Assembly: GCF_005144885.1 (NCBI RefSeq)
Contig: NZ_CP039690.1
Span: 2,741,001-2,805,000, forward strand
Direction of reading: 5' to 3'
DNA: 64,000 nucleotides
Source: Phreatobacter stygius
GTDB lineage: Bacteria; Pseudomonadota; Alphaproteobacteria; Rhizobiales; Phreatobacteraceae
The notes below the pieces were generated by a model that worked only from the letters and a program-made list of their open reading frames with translations, ran no database searches and was not told the DNA's origin. Made by a program: the position numbers and the translations under genes. Of the stretch, positions 25,196 through 36,449 are shown one piece after another. Each line of letters begins with the position of its first letter. Positions within the stretch are counted from its first letter, which is position 1.

Positions 25196-26854
25196 ATGTA
25201 CCGTTACGATGAATTCGATCAGGCCTTTGTCGACGAGCGCGTCGCGGAGTTCAGCGACCAGGTGGCGCGCCGGCTGTCGGGCGAACTGACCGAAGACCAG
25301 TTCAAGCCGCTCCGGCTGATGAACGGCGTCTATCTGCAGCTGCACGCCTATATGCTCAGGATCGCCATTCCCTACGGCACGCTGTCGTCGCGCCAGATGC
25401 GCAAGCTCGCCCATATCGGGCGCACCTATGACCGCGACTACGGCCATTTCACCACCCGCCAGAACCTGCAGTTCAACTGGATCCGGCTTGCCGACGTGCC
25501 GGCCATCCTGAAGGAACTGGCCGAGGTCGAGATGCATGCCATCCAGACCTCGGGCAATTGCATCCGAAACGTCACCGCCGATCATTTCGCCGGCGCCGCG
25601 GCCGATGAGGTCGCCGACCCCAGGCCCTATGCCGAGGTGCTCCGGCAATGGTCGTCGCTGCATCCGGAATTCACCTTCCTGCCGCGCAAGTTCAAGCTGG
25701 CGGTGACCGGCGCGCCGAATGACCGCGCCGCCATCCAGGTCCACGACATCGGGCTCGAGGTGAAGCGCAACGACCGGGGCGAGATCGGGTTCGCGGTCTG
25801 GGTCGGCGGCGGCCAGGGCCGCACTCCGATGATCGCCAAGAAGGTGCGCGATTTCCTGCCCGAGGCCGATCTCCTGGCCTATTGCGAGGCGATCCTGCGC
25901 GTCTACAACCTGGAGGGCCGGCGCGACAACAAATACAAGGCGCGCATCAAGATCCTCGTCCACGAAATGGGCGAGGCCGAGATCACCCGAGCGGTCGAGG
26001 CCGAATTCGCCGCGATCGGCCACAAGACATTGGCCTTGCCGGCCGACGAGGTCGCGCGGATCGGCGCCTATTTCGCCCCGCCGACGCTGGCCAGGCTGCC
26101 GGCCGGCTCGGATGTGCTTGATAAGGCCAAGGCCGCCGACCCGGCGCTTGCCCGCTTCGTTTCGCGCAACGTCTCGGCCCACAAGGCGCCCGGCTACGGC
26201 ATCGTCACGGTGTCGCTGAAGCCGATCGGCCTGCCGCCGGGAGACGCGACCTCGGGCCAGATGGATGCCATTGCCGATATCGCCGAGCGTTATTCGGCCG
26301 ACGAGATCCGGGTCAGCCACGAGCAGAACCTGGTCCTGCCGCATGTCCGGCTCGACGACGTGCCGGCGGTCTTCGCGGCGCTCAAGCGGGCGCGGCTCGC
26401 CACTCCCAATGCCGGCTTGATCACCGATATCATCGCCTGCCCCGGCCTCGACTATTGCGCGCTCGCCAATGCCCGTTCGATCCCGGTTGCCCAGCGCATT
26501 TCCGAACGCTTCCAGGCGATCGAGCAGCAGGAAGAGATCGGCGAATTGAAGCTGAAGATCTCCGGCTGCATCAATGCCTGCGGCCACCATCACGTTGGCC
26601 ATATCGGCATTCTCGGGGTCGATCGGAAGGGTGAGGAATTCTACCAGATCACGCTTGGCGGCTCGGCCGATCAGAGCTCGGCGATCGGTGAGATCGTCGG
26701 CCGGGGCTTCTCCTCCGACGAGGTGGTCGACGCGATCGAGAACATCGTCACGACCTATCTGAAGATCCGCGCCGAGCCGTCCGAGAATTTCCTTGCGACC
26801 TACCGGCGCGTCGGCGAGGCTCCGTTTCGCGAGGCGCTTTATGCTGACGCTTGA
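25196..26854 (+). CDS. cysI: Siroheme/4Fe-4S assimilatory sulfite reductase
   Basis: A 552-residue nitrite/sulfite reductase-family protein with two ferredoxin-like half-domains and two siroheme-Fe4S domains. Substrate-side motif HFTTRQNLQFNWIRL (residues 85-99) and TSGNCIRNVTADHFAG (118-133). The 4Fe-4S/siroheme cysteines are Cys415 and Cys421 (ACPGLDYCALANA) and Cys458 and Cys462 (SGCINACGHHHVG). It reduces sulfite to sulfide in six electrons. No CysJ flavoprotein gene is present, so a ferredoxin-type donor is likely. The 3' end overlaps cysH by 14 bases. Nitrite reduction is an alternative for this family, but the sulfate operon context argues for sulfite. Confidence 0.93.
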   Translation: MYRYDEFDQAFVDERVAEFSDQVARRLSGELTEDQFKPLRLMNGVYLQLHAYMLRIAIPYGTLSSRQMRKLAHIGRTYDRDYGHFTTRQNLQFNWIRLADVPAILKELAEVEMHAIQTSGNCIRNVTADHFAGAAADEVADPRPYAEVLRQWSSLHPEFTFLPRKFKLAVTGAPNDRAAIQVHDIGLEVKRNDRGEIGFAVWVGGGQGRTPMIAKKVRDFLPEADLLAYCEAILRVYNLEGRRDNKYKARIKILVHEMGEAEITRAVEAEFAAIGHKTLALPADEVARIGAYFAPPTLARLPAGSDVLDKAKAADPALARFVSRNVSAHKAPGYGIVTVSLKPIGLPPGDATSGQMDAIADIAERYSADEIRVSHEQNLVLPHVRLDDVPAVFAALKRARLATPNAGLITDIIACPGLDYCALANARSIPVAQRISERFQAIEQQEEIGELKLKISGCINACGHHHVGHIGILGVDRKGEEFYQITLGGSADQSSAIGEIVGRGFSSDEVVDAIENIVTTYLKIRAEPSENFLATYRRVGEAPFREALYADA

Positions 26855-27602
26855 TCTGACACGCCGCCGCCAGGCTACGGACGAGGCCTTGGCGGCGAAA
26901 GCCGCCCTGCTCGACCGTATCCATGGCAACCGCCACCCTGCCGAGATCCTGACGATCGCGCTCGTCGATGAGTTCCCGGGCCGGACGGCGCTGGTCACCT
27001 CGTTCGGCGCGGATTCGGCGGTGCTGCTGCACCTGGCGGCATCGGTCGATCCTTCGATTCCGGTGATCTTCGTCGATACCGGCAGGCATTTCGCCGAGAC
27101 GCTGGCCTATCGCGACAGGCTGGTCGGCCGTCTCGGCCTGACCGATCTGCGCAGCATCGGCCCGACCGACGCCGAGGTGGCGGCGCATGATCCGGTGCTG
27201 GCGCTGGCTGAACGCGATCCCGACGCCTGTTGTGGCTTTCGCAAGGTCGGCCCCCTCGTCCGGGCGCTCCAGCCCTTCGCCGCGTCGATTTCGGGCCGCA
27301 AGCGCCACCAGGCGGCGACCCGCACCGGCCTTGCCGTGTTCGAGGCCGAGGACGGGCAGATCAAGATCAACCCGCTGGCGGCCTGGAACGCCGCCGATAT
27401 CGCCGCCTATGCCAGGGCGCATGACCTGCCGGCACATCCGCTGGTCGCGGATGGCTATCCCTCCATCGGTTGCGCCCCATGCACGTCGCGCGTCGAGGCC
27501 GGCGAGGATCTCCGCGCCGGGCGCTGGCGCGGCTCTTCCAAGATCGAATGCGGCATTCACCAGCCCGCCCGAGCGCTGGCTGCGACGAGAACAGGAAGCT
27601 AG
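26841..27602 (+). CDS. cysH: Adenylyl-sulfate (APS) reductase, 4Fe-4S type
   Basis: A 253-residue thioredoxin-dependent reductase. It has SFGADSAVLLHLA (PP-loop) and, decisively, Cys130-Cys131 in DACCGFRKVGPL and Cys211/Cys214 in SIGCAPCTSRVE, the four cluster cysteines that mark APS rather than PAPS reductases. The catalytic cysteine is Cys237 in KIECGIH. It converts APS to sulfite and AMP. The start at 26841 overlaps the end of cysI. Because the enzyme uses APS directly, the APS kinase fused in CysNC would feed other sulfotransferases or a parallel route. Confidence 0.93.
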   Translation: MLTLDLTRRRQATDEALAAKAALLDRIHGNRHPAEILTIALVDEFPGRTALVTSFGADSAVLLHLAASVDPSIPVIFVDTGRHFAETLAYRDRLVGRLGLTDLRSIGPTDAEVAAHDPVLALAERDPDACCGFRKVGPLVRALQPFAASISGRKRHQAATRTGLAVFEAEDGQIKINPLAAWNAADIAAYARAHDLPAHPLVADGYPSIGCAPCTSRVEAGEDLRAGRWRGSSKIECGIHQPARALAATRTGS

Positions 27603-27607
27603 AGACC

Positions 27608-28135
27608 ATGGCCTTGTATCGGGACGGCGGTTTTGTCGCCGATGACTGGAGTTTCCCGGCGGAGGCCGAACCCGTGCCCGCCGCGGGCAAGATCGCTTTG
27701 CCCAAGGCGCGCCTGACCGCCGCCTGGACCGATCTCGCCGGCCGGGCCGACCCGATCGGCCTGGTGCTCAATTCGGGCGAAAATCTCGACGGGCTGGCCG
27801 AAGCCATTCCGCTGCTGTCGCTGGTCAAGCTGGTCATCCCGCGCTATGCCGACGGCCGGCTCTATTCGATCGCCCGCCTGTTGCGCGACCGCTACGGTTT
27901 CAAGGGCGAGATCCGGGCGGCCGGCGACGTGCTGCGCGACCAGATCATCTTTCTCGCGCGTGCCGGTTTCGACGCCTTCGAGGTGACCCATGAGGGCACC
28001 ATCAAGGCCTTGCGCGAGGGCGCGATCATCGCCGTGCATCACCACTATCAGCCGGCCTCTCACGAGATCGGCGAAGCCAAGCCCGGGCCGCGCCCCTGGC
28101 TTCGCCTGTCGTCAGTGCCGGGAGTTGCCCAGTGA
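27608..28135 (+). CDS. DUF934 family protein in the sulfate-assimilation operon
   Basis: A 175-residue cytoplasmic protein. It has the DUF934 pattern: [12 protein letters not shown] at the start, [76 protein letters not shown] in the core (quoted parts are segments of one conserved block). The family is regularly found between cysH and cysD in alpha- and betaproteobacteria, and its role is not established; a partner of the sulfite reductase is the usual suggestion. The gene overlaps cysD by four bases (GTGA), so it is coupled to it. Confidence 0.88.
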   Translation: MALYRDGGFVADDWSFPAEAEPVPAAGKIALPKARLTAAWTDLAGRADPIGLVLNSGENLDGLAEAIPLLSLVKLVIPRYADGRLYSIARLLRDRYGFKGEIRAAGDVLRDQIIFLARAGFDAFEVTHEGTIKALREGAIIAVHHHYQPASHEIGEAKPGPRPWLRLSSVPGVAQ

Positions 28136-29097
28136 CCGTGTCCGCCGTTCGTGCATTGAAGTCCGACGACACCACCGACACGCGCGATGCCAGAAGCCCG
28201 CTGTCGCCGCATCTGCAGCGCCTCGAGGACGAGGCGATCTTCATCATGCGCGAGGTCGTGGCCGAATTCCGCAACCCGGTCATGCTCTATTCGGTCGGCA
28301 AGGATTCGAGCGTGATGCTGCACATCGCGCGCAAGGCCTTCTTTCCGGCAAAGCCGCCCTTTCCGTTCCTGCACATCGCATCGGGCTGGGACTTCAAGGC
28401 GCTGCTCGATCACCGTGACCGCATGGCGCGCGACTACGGCCTGGATCTGCTGGTCCATGCCAACGACGCCGCGGCCGCGGCCGGGGTCAATCCGTTCGAC
28501 ACCGAGACCGGCGAATATTCGCGCCTGATGCTGACCGAGGTGCTGAAGAGCGCGCTCGACCAGCATGGCTTCGACGCGGCCTTCGGCGGCGGCCGCCGCG
28601 ACGAGGAGAAGGCGCGCGCCAAGGAGCGCATCTTCTCGCACCGCTCGGCCGGCCATGTCTGGGACCCGCGCAACCAGCGCCCGGAACTCTGGCGGCTGTT
28701 CAACACGCGGCTGAGCGCCGGCGACACCATGCGGGTGTTTCCCTTGTCCAATTGGACCGAACTCGACGTCTGGGACTATATCCGCGCCGAAAACATCCCG
28801 ATCGTGCCGATCTATCTCGCCGCCGACCGCCAGGTGGTCGAGCGTGATGGCGCGCTGATCATGGTCGATGACGAGCGCATGCGGTTCCGGCCCGACGAGC
28901 AGGTGGTGACGCGCCGCATCCGCTTCCGCACGCTCGGCTGCTGGCCGCTGACCGGCGCGGTCGCCTCGGAAGCCACTTCGGTCGAGGACATCGTCTCCGA
29001 GATCGTCGCATCGCGCACCTCGGAGCGCGAGGGCCGGCTGGTCGACGGCGCCCTGCAGGCCTCGATGGAACGCAAGAAGCGCGAGGGCTATTTCTGA
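28132..29097 (+). CDS. cysD: Sulfate adenylyltransferase subunit 2
   Basis: A 321-residue ATP sulfurylase catalytic subunit that forms APS from ATP and sulfate. PP-loop [56 protein letters not shown], and the C-terminal [14 protein letters not shown] segment are family hallmarks. GTG start at 28132 overlaps the stop of the DUF934 gene. The stop and the cysNC ATG overlap by one base (TGATG), so the two subunits are made together. Confidence 0.95.
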   Translation: MTVSAVRALKSDDTTDTRDARSPLSPHLQRLEDEAIFIMREVVAEFRNPVMLYSVGKDSSVMLHIARKAFFPAKPPFPFLHIASGWDFKALLDHRDRMARDYGLDLLVHANDAAAAAGVNPFDTETGEYSRLMLTEVLKSALDQHGFDAAFGGGRRDEEKARAKERIFSHRSAGHVWDPRNQRPELWRLFNTRLSAGDTMRVFPLSNWTELDVWDYIRAENIPIVPIYLAADRQVVERDGALIMVDDERMRFRPDEQVVTRRIRFRTLGCWPLTGAVASEATSVEDIVSEIVASRTSEREGRLVDGALQASMERKKREGYF

Positions 29098-31034
29098 TGA
29101 CGACATCGGTCGCCACCCGGCCCGCCGGCCTCGATCCGGCCAATGACACGCTGCCGGTTCGCGACCGCGGAGCGCTGCGCTTCATCACCTGCGGCTCGGT
29201 GGATGACGGCAAATCGACCCTGATCGGCCGGTTGCTGCACGATTCGATCGGGCTTCTCGAAGACCAGATCGCCGGCCTGAAGGACGACAGCCGGCGCTTC
29301 GGCACGACCGGCGAGGAGCTCGATCTCGCCTTGCTGCTCGACGGCCTCGAGGCCGAGCGCGAACAGGGCATCACCATCGACGTCGCCTATCGCTTCTTCT
29401 CGACCGCCCGGCGCGCTTTCGTCGTGGCCGATACGCCGGGCCACGCCCAATATACCCGCAACATGGCGACCGGCGCCTCGACCGCCGAGCTCGCGGTGCT
29501 GCTGGTCGATGCCCGCAAGGGGCTTTTGGAGCAGACGCGCCGCCATGCCGCCATCGTCTCGCTGCTCGGCATCCGGCACGTGGTTCTGGCGGTCAACAAG
29601 ATCGACCTGGTCGATTTCTCGCAAGAGCGCTTCGACGCCATCGTCGCCGATTTCGAAGTCTTCGCCGCGCCGTTGAATTTCCGGTCGGTCGTCGCGATCC
29701 CACTCTCGGCGCGCTTCGGCGACAATGTCACCACGCGCAGCCGCCAGACGCCCTGGTATGAGGGTCCCTCGCTCATTCGCCATCTCGAAGCGGTCGACAC
29801 CGTCGACGATGTCGACCAGGCGGCCTTCCGCATGGCGGTCCAATGGGTCAATCGCGCCAGTATCGACTTCCGCGGTGTCGCCGGAACCGTCGCGAGCGGC
29901 CGCGTCTCGGTCGGCGACAGCGTGCTCATCACCTCGTCGGGCCAGACCACCCGGGTCAAGCGCATCGTCACCCAGGACGGCGACCTCGGCTCGGCGGAAG
30001 CCGGCCGCGCCATCACGCTCACCTTTACCGACGAGGTCGATGTCTCACGCGGCGACCTGATCGCCGAACCGCGTCAGCGCCCGGCGACCGCGCGCAAGCT
30101 CTCGGCCGATCTCGTCTGGATGGGCGAGACGCCCGGAGCCGCCGGCGACCGCTATCTTCTGAAGATCGGCAGCGCCACGGTTCCGGCCACTGTGACGCGG
30201 CTCGTCGACACCTTGGATGTCGCCACGCTGGCGCGCCGGGACGGCCCGCTCTCCTTCGCGCTCAACACCATTGGCCGGGTCGAGATCGAGGCGGCGAGCC
30301 GGGTTGCCTTCGACCCCTATGCCGACAATCGCGAGACCGGCGCCTTCATCCTGATCGACCGGGCGACCCATCTCACGGTGGCCGCCGGCCTGGTTGTCGA
30401 CGGCCTCGACCGGGCGCGCGAAGTGCACCGTCATCCCGTCGATGTCACCGCGACCGTGCGCGCCGCGCTGAAAAGCCAGTTTCCGCTCACCGTCTGGCTG
30501 ACCGGATTGCCCGGCTCGGGCAAGTCGACCATCGCCAACCTGGTCGAGCGGCGGCTCGCGGCCCTTGGCCGCCATACCACGCTGCTCGACGGCGACAATC
30601 TCCGCCAGGGCCTGAATGCCGATCTCGGCTTTGACGCCGCGGCGCGGGCTGAAAACGTCCGGCGTGTCGGCGAGGTGGCGAAGCTGATGACCGAGGCAGG
30701 CCTGATCACCCTGGTGGCGCTGGTCTCGCCGTTCCGGGCCGACCGCGACCGTGTCGCGTCACTGTTCCCCATTGGCCAGTTTGTCGAGGTGTTTGTCGAT
30801 GCTTCGCCCGAGACCTGCCGGGCGCGCGACCCGAAAGGCCTCTATGCCAAGGCCGACGCGGGCCGGATCGTCAATTTTACCGGCCGCGATCAGGCCTATG
30901 AGCCGCCCCAGACGCCCGCGCTCGTGCTGCGCAGCGAAGAATTGAGCGCCGAAGAAGCGGCTGAGCGGGTGGTCGACCTCATCCTGGCGCGCATCGAACC
31001 GCCGCTTGGCGGTCTCGATTCCGCACAGCTTTGA
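29097..31034 (+). CDS. cysNC: Bifunctional sulfate adenylyltransferase GTPase subunit / adenylylsulfate kinase
   Basis: A 645-residue fusion. The N-terminal CysN GTPase has G1 GSVDDGKST (33-41), switch-region EQGITIDVAYRFFST, G3 ADTPGHAQYTRNMATGAS, G4 NKIDLVD, and EF-Tu-like beta barrels to about residue 440. The C-terminal APS kinase has P-loop GLPGSGKST at 470-478, DGDNLRQGLNADLGF, LVSPFRADRDRV and DPKGLYAKADAG. CysN activates the CysD reaction by GTP hydrolysis, and the kinase makes PAPS. The architecture is the same as rhizobial NodQ/CysNC. It is the last gene of the operon. Confidence 0.95.
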   Translation: MTTSVATRPAGLDPANDTLPVRDRGALRFITCGSVDDGKSTLIGRLLHDSIGLLEDQIAGLKDDSRRFGTTGEELDLALLLDGLEAEREQGITIDVAYRFFSTARRAFVVADTPGHAQYTRNMATGASTAELAVLLVDARKGLLEQTRRHAAIVSLLGIRHVVLAVNKIDLVDFSQERFDAIVADFEVFAAPLNFRSVVAIPLSARFGDNVTTRSRQTPWYEGPSLIRHLEAVDTVDDVDQAAFRMAVQWVNRASIDFRGVAGTVASGRVSVGDSVLITSSGQTTRVKRIVTQDGDLGSAEAGRAITLTFTDEVDVSRGDLIAEPRQRPATARKLSADLVWMGETPGAAGDRYLLKIGSATVPATVTRLVDTLDVATLARRDGPLSFALNTIGRVEIEAASRVAFDPYADNRETGAFILIDRATHLTVAAGLVVDGLDRAREVHRHPVDVTATVRAALKSQFPLTVWLTGLPGSGKSTIANLVERRLAALGRHTTLLDGDNLRQGLNADLGFDAAARAENVRRVGEVAKLMTEAGLITLVALVSPFRADRDRVASLFPIGQFVEVFVDASPETCRARDPKGLYAKADAGRIVNFTGRDQAYEPPQTPALVLRSEELSAEEAAERVVDLILARIEPPLGGLDSAQL

Positions 31035-31037
31035 CGT

Positions 31038-31925
31038 TCAGGCGTCGCGCTCGCCGATCATCGTCTCGAGCGCCAGCGAGGCCTTGGTCCGATAACGTTC
31101 CTTGTGGCGCACCAGGCTGAAGGCGCGCGGCGGCAAGGCGAAATCGATGCGTTTCAGCCGTCCGGCGGCGAGCCGCGCCGCCGCGACCAGTTCCGAGACC
31201 GCCGCCACCAGGGTGCCGGCCTCGACCGCCGAGCACAGGGCTTCGTTGGACGGCAGCTCCAGCGCCACGTTCAGTTCGGCTGGCGCAAGGCCATGCGCCC
31301 CGAGCGCCGCCTCGAGCACGGATCGCGTTCCGGAGCCCGCCTCGCGCATGACCCAGCGGGCGGCGGCGAGGTCGCCCGGCCGGATCGGCCGACCATCGGT
31401 CCAGGCATGCCGCGGCGCCGCCACCAGGATCAGCCGGTCCTCGGCCACCACCTTGCTCGACAGGGCGGGCTGGTCGATGACGCCTTCGATGAAGCCGAGT
31501 TCGGCCCGGCCGTTCAGCACGGCCTCGGCGACGCTGCGGGTATTGCCTGACGTCAGCTGCAGCGCGATGGCCGGATGGGCGTCGTGGAAGCGGGCGAGCA
31601 ATCGCGGCAGCCAATAGCTCCCGATCGTCTGGCTCGCCTCGATATGGATGGCGCCGCGCTTCAGCCCGCCCAGTTCCGCCAGGGCGAGTTCGGCGGCGCG
31701 AGCCCGGGCGAGCGTCGCCCGTGCCTCGCCGAGAAAGATCGCCCCTGCCTCGGTCAGCTCGATCCGCCGGCCGACACGGTGAAACAGCGAGATGCCGTGG
31801 CGGTCCTCGAGGGCACGCACGGCCGAGCTCACCGCCGAAGGCGTCAGGTTGAGGGCCGATGCGGCGCGGGTCAGATGTTCGCGTTCGGCCACCGCGACGA
31901 AAATGCGAAGCTGTTCCAGGGTCAT
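31038..31925 (-). CDS. LysR-family regulator next to the YeiH gene
   Basis: A 295-residue LysR-type regulator. The winged HTH is MTLEQLRIFVAVAEREHLTRAASALNLTPSAVSSAVRALE (N-terminal residues 1-40), followed by a linker helix and a periplasmic-binding-fold effector domain (GAIHIEASQTIGSYWLPRLL, REAGSGTRSVLEAAL). The GSGT segment is common in regulators binding small anions or sulfur compounds. It is divergent from yeiH across 101 bases that hold strong inverted repeats, and converges on cysNC with three bases between stops. This arrangement resembles the enterobacterial yeiE-yeiH pair. Sulfite or sulfate as effector is inference. Confidence 0.88.
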   Translation of the reverse strand: MTLEQLRIFVAVAEREHLTRAASALNLTPSAVSSAVRALEDRHGISLFHRVGRRIELTEAGAIFLGEARATLARARAAELALAELGGLKRGAIHIEASQTIGSYWLPRLLARFHDAHPAIALQLTSGNTRSVAEAVLNGRAELGFIEGVIDQPALSSKVVAEDRLILVAAPRHAWTDGRPIRPGDLAAARWVMREAGSGTRSVLEAALGAHGLAPAELNVALELPSNEALCSAVEAGTLVAAVSELVAAARLAAGRLKRIDFALPPRAFSLVRHKERYRTKASLALETMIGERDA

Positions 31926-31927
31926 GA

Positions 31928-31985
31928 TAACCGTTCGATCTGATCGAATGGAACATACATTATTTCGCGATAGATCGAACGGTTA
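31928..31985. promoter_or_regulatory. Inverted-repeat operator for the LysR/YeiH divergent promoters
   Basis: A perfect 13-bp inverted repeat TAACCGTTCGATC (31928-31940) and GATCGAACGGTTA (31973-31985), plus an overlapping 15-bp palindrome TTCGATC-T-GATCGAA (31934-31948). This gives three TTCGATC half-sites in a 58-bp span between divergent genes, a typical LysR arrangement of recognition and activation sites. Confidence 0.8.
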
Positions 31986-32026
31986 AGGCGGCGCATGCCT
32001 GCGGCGAGCAAACCGGAGCGCCTCGC

Positions 32027-33037
32027 ATGCCTGCCGCAGGTCCCATGACATCCAACACCGTCTTGCCTGGCCTCGGCCTCAGCATCGCTGTCGCCGGGGT
32101 CGCGGCCGGCCTCGAACAGGCCCAGCTCTGGCTGTTCGGCCGGGCCTGGCTCGAGGCTCTGGTGCTCGCCATCCTGGTCGGCATGGCGGTCAGGACCTTT
32201 CTGCGGCTCGGCCCACGCCATGATCGCGGCGTCGAATTCGCGGCCAAGACGGTGCTCGAATGGGCGGTGGTCCTGCTTGGCGTCTCGGTCTCGGCAGGCG
32301 CGCTCAGTGCCGCCGGCCCCTTGCTGATCGCCGGCATCGCCACGGTGGTCGTCGTGGCGATCCTGGCCAGTTACGGCATCGGGCGGGCCTTGGGCCTGCC
32401 GCATCGGCTGGCTGTCCTGGTCGCCTGCGGCAATTCGATCTGCGGCAATTCGGCAATCGCGGCGGCCGCGCCGGTGATCGGCGCGGACGGCGAGGATGTC
32501 GCGGCCTCGATTGCCTTCACCGCCGCGCTCGGCGTGGTCGTGGTTCTCTGCCTGCCGCTGCTGGTGCCGCTGCTCGGCCTCTCGCCCCTGCAATATGGCG
32601 TCTTTGCCGGGCTGACCGTCTACGCGGTTCCGCAGGTGCTTGCGGCGACCGCTCCGGTCGGGCTCGTGAGCGTCCAGGTCGGCACGCTGGTCAAGCTCAT
32701 CAGGGTGCTCATGCTCGGCCCGGTCATCCTGGCGCTGGCGCTCGGCGGCCGCGACAACCGTCATCAGGCCCCACGTCGCCTGGTGCCGTGGTTCATCGTC
32801 GGTTTCCTGGTGCTGATGGCGCTGCGCTCCCTCGACCTGGTGCCAGCAATGGTCGTGTCGTCCCTGACCGAGCTTTCGACCGTCCTGACCATTGTCGCGA
32901 TGGCAGCGCTTGGCCTTGGTGTCGACGGACGCATGCTGGGCGCCGCTGGCGGCCGGGTGACCGCGGCGGCAGTCCTGTCGCTGGTCGTGCTGGGCGGCAT
33001 CAGCCTGCTGCTGATCCGGTCGTTGGGGATTGCCTGA
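32027..33037 (+). CDS. YeiH-family putative sulfate/sulfite exporter
   Basis: A 336-residue inner-membrane protein of the YeiH/UPF0324 family with about ten hydrophobic segments, such as LSIAVAGVAAGLEQAQLWLF, ALVLAILVGMAVRTFL, LLIAGIATVVVVAILASYGIG and LGVVVVLCLPLLVPLLGLSP. The conserved core is LAVLVACGNSICGNSAIAAAAPVIGA and GLTVYAVPQVLAATAP (family signature). Its LysR partner and proximity to the cys operon suggest anion or sulfur-compound export, as proposed for the family, but the substrate is unproven. Two in-frame starts (32027 and 32045) are possible. Confidence 0.88.
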   Translation: MPAAGPMTSNTVLPGLGLSIAVAGVAAGLEQAQLWLFGRAWLEALVLAILVGMAVRTFLRLGPRHDRGVEFAAKTVLEWAVVLLGVSVSAGALSAAGPLLIAGIATVVVVAILASYGIGRALGLPHRLAVLVACGNSICGNSAIAAAAPVIGADGEDVAASIAFTAALGVVVVLCLPLLVPLLGLSPLQYGVFAGLTVYAVPQVLAATAPVGLVSVQVGTLVKLIRVLMLGPVILALALGGRDNRHQAPRRLVPWFIVGFLVLMALRSLDLVPAMVVSSLTELSTVLTIVAMAALGLGVDGRMLGAAGGRVTAAAVLSLVVLGGISLLLIRSLGIA

Positions 33038-33075
33038 GGGCGCCGTGGCGCACAGCCCCGTGTGAAAATCGAGGG

Positions 33076-33399
33076 TCAGACCCAGGCCGGGATCGGGCTC
33101 AGTTTGACGCGCGACGCGGTGCCGACGGTTTCGCCCAGCCGCGCGGCGAGCGCCTGTTCGAGCAGGGCCGGTTCGTTGACCGGGCCGTCGAAGCCGGCAA
33201 GCCGCGGGTCGGCGCCGTCGAACAGCGTAAGCTCCATGAGGTCGCCCTCACGAAACAGCGCACCGGCGACCGCGCCGTCGACGGTCAGCGTCCACAGGCC
33301 GTAATGGTCTTCGGCCGCAAACGACCGGCGGATCGTCGCGAACATGCGGCCGAACCGCCCGCCCGCCGTCTCATCGGTCTTGCCGCCAACCGCTGGCAT
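33076..33399 (-). CDS. Hypothetical small protein
   Basis: A 107-residue protein with no family recognised. It has MFATIRRSFAAEDHYGLWTLTVDGAVAGALFREGDLMELTLFDGADPRL as a core (segments quoted) and a C-terminal part ending SPIPAWV. Predicted soluble; no signal peptide or membrane helix. The start at 33399 (MPAVGG) is chosen from two close ATGs. It stands alone between yeiH and the hydrolase gene. Third-position GC is in line with neighbours, so it is probably real. Confidence 0.5.
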   Translation of the reverse strand: MPAVGGKTDETAGGRFGRMFATIRRSFAAEDHYGLWTLTVDGAVAGALFREGDLMELTLFDGADPRLAGFDGPVNEPALLEQALAARLGETVGTASRVKLSPIPAWV

Positions 33400-33552
33400 C
33401 GCCCAAGCTCCTCGCAAAAGACGAGAAATTCTAAGGGCTTATCAGGCGTCACGAAAGAGAATGGCCTTGCCTTTTCAGGGCGCCGGACAGGACAGATCAT
33501 CTCCTATTCGTGGCCCGAAGAGCGAACCATTCCGCGTCTGCCGGTTGCGTGC

Positions 33553-34616
33553 CTATCGCCGCGTGAACAGCTGCACGCCGGCGGCGTCCAGGGCCGAAAC
33601 GATCAGCCCGTCGCCACGCAACCGGTGCAGATGCGCCAGCGTCTCCGAGATCGCCAGATAGGCGTGGCCGTCGCCCATGGCGCGCGGGAACAGCGCGACC
33701 GCCGCCTCATAGGCCGACATGGGCCGGTCCAGCGCCTCGCGCAGCCGATCGAGCCGCTTGATGTGATGGTCGCGCAGCGCCGCGAGCCTGAGGTGCAGGC
33801 CGTGAAACGGCAGGCCGTGCGACGGCAGAACCAGCGTATCTTCCGGCAGGCCCGCGAAGCGATCGAGCGAAGCCAGATATTCGGCGAGCGGATCGGCATC
33901 CGGCTCACCGGGAAAGACGCCGATGACCGGGGTGATATGCGACAGCACCTGGTCGCCGGCGATCAGGATATGGTCGGCCTCACAATAGAACGAGGCATGT
34001 TCCTCGCTATGTCCGCCGGCGGTGATGATGCGCCAGTCGCGTCCGCCCATGCGCAGCGTCGCGCCGTCGTGCAGGCGTTCGATCTGCCGGGGCGGCGGTC
34101 CGAGCGCGGTTGAAAAAGTCGACCGGTCCGAGGCGAAACGTTTGACCAGCGCTGCGTCGCAGCCGTTGCGCGCCATGTATTTTGCCACATGGGGTTTCGG
34201 CGGCTCGCGGGAATCGGCATGGCGGATGCGGGCCCACAGCCATTCGATCAGCGTCGAGGCGAAGGGGATATCGTGGCGCGCGACCAGATGGCCGGCAAGT
34301 CCGACATGGTCGGTATGGCCATGGGTCGCCACCAGCCTGGCCAGCGGCCGGTCGCTCAACGGGCCGGCCAGCATGGCCTCCCAGAGCGCCCGCATGTCGG
34401 GCGATTCGATGCCGGCATCAACGGCCGTCCAGCCCTGCCCATCGTCCAGGAACCAGACATTGACGTGATTGAGGATGAAGGGCAGCGGCAGGCGCGCCCA
34501 TCTGAGGCCGGCCGCGAGCTCCGGAACCTCGCCGGGCTGGGGGGTTGGCAGTGCGGTGAACTGGAGCGGGCTCGGCGGGCGCGAAACATCGGCGCGGTCG
34601 GCTCGGGCTTCGGCCA

Positions 34617-34617
<1 letters not shown>
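33553..34617 (-). CDS. Metallo-beta-lactamase-fold hydrolase
   Basis: A 354-residue member of the metallo-beta-lactamase superfamily. The zinc site motif HGHTDH is at residues 99-104 (ATHGHTDHVGLAGHL), with further ligands in ITAGGHSEEHASFYCEADHILIAGDQVL and LPSHGLPFHGLH. This is typical of the glyoxalase II/hydroxyacylglutathione hydrolase branch with a C-terminal helical extension. No signal peptide. The ATG at 34617 overlaps the stop of the upstream ABC transporter gene by one base, so the two genes are co-transcribed. Substrate unknown. Confidence 0.9.
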
Positions 34618-36449
<1,832 letters not shown>

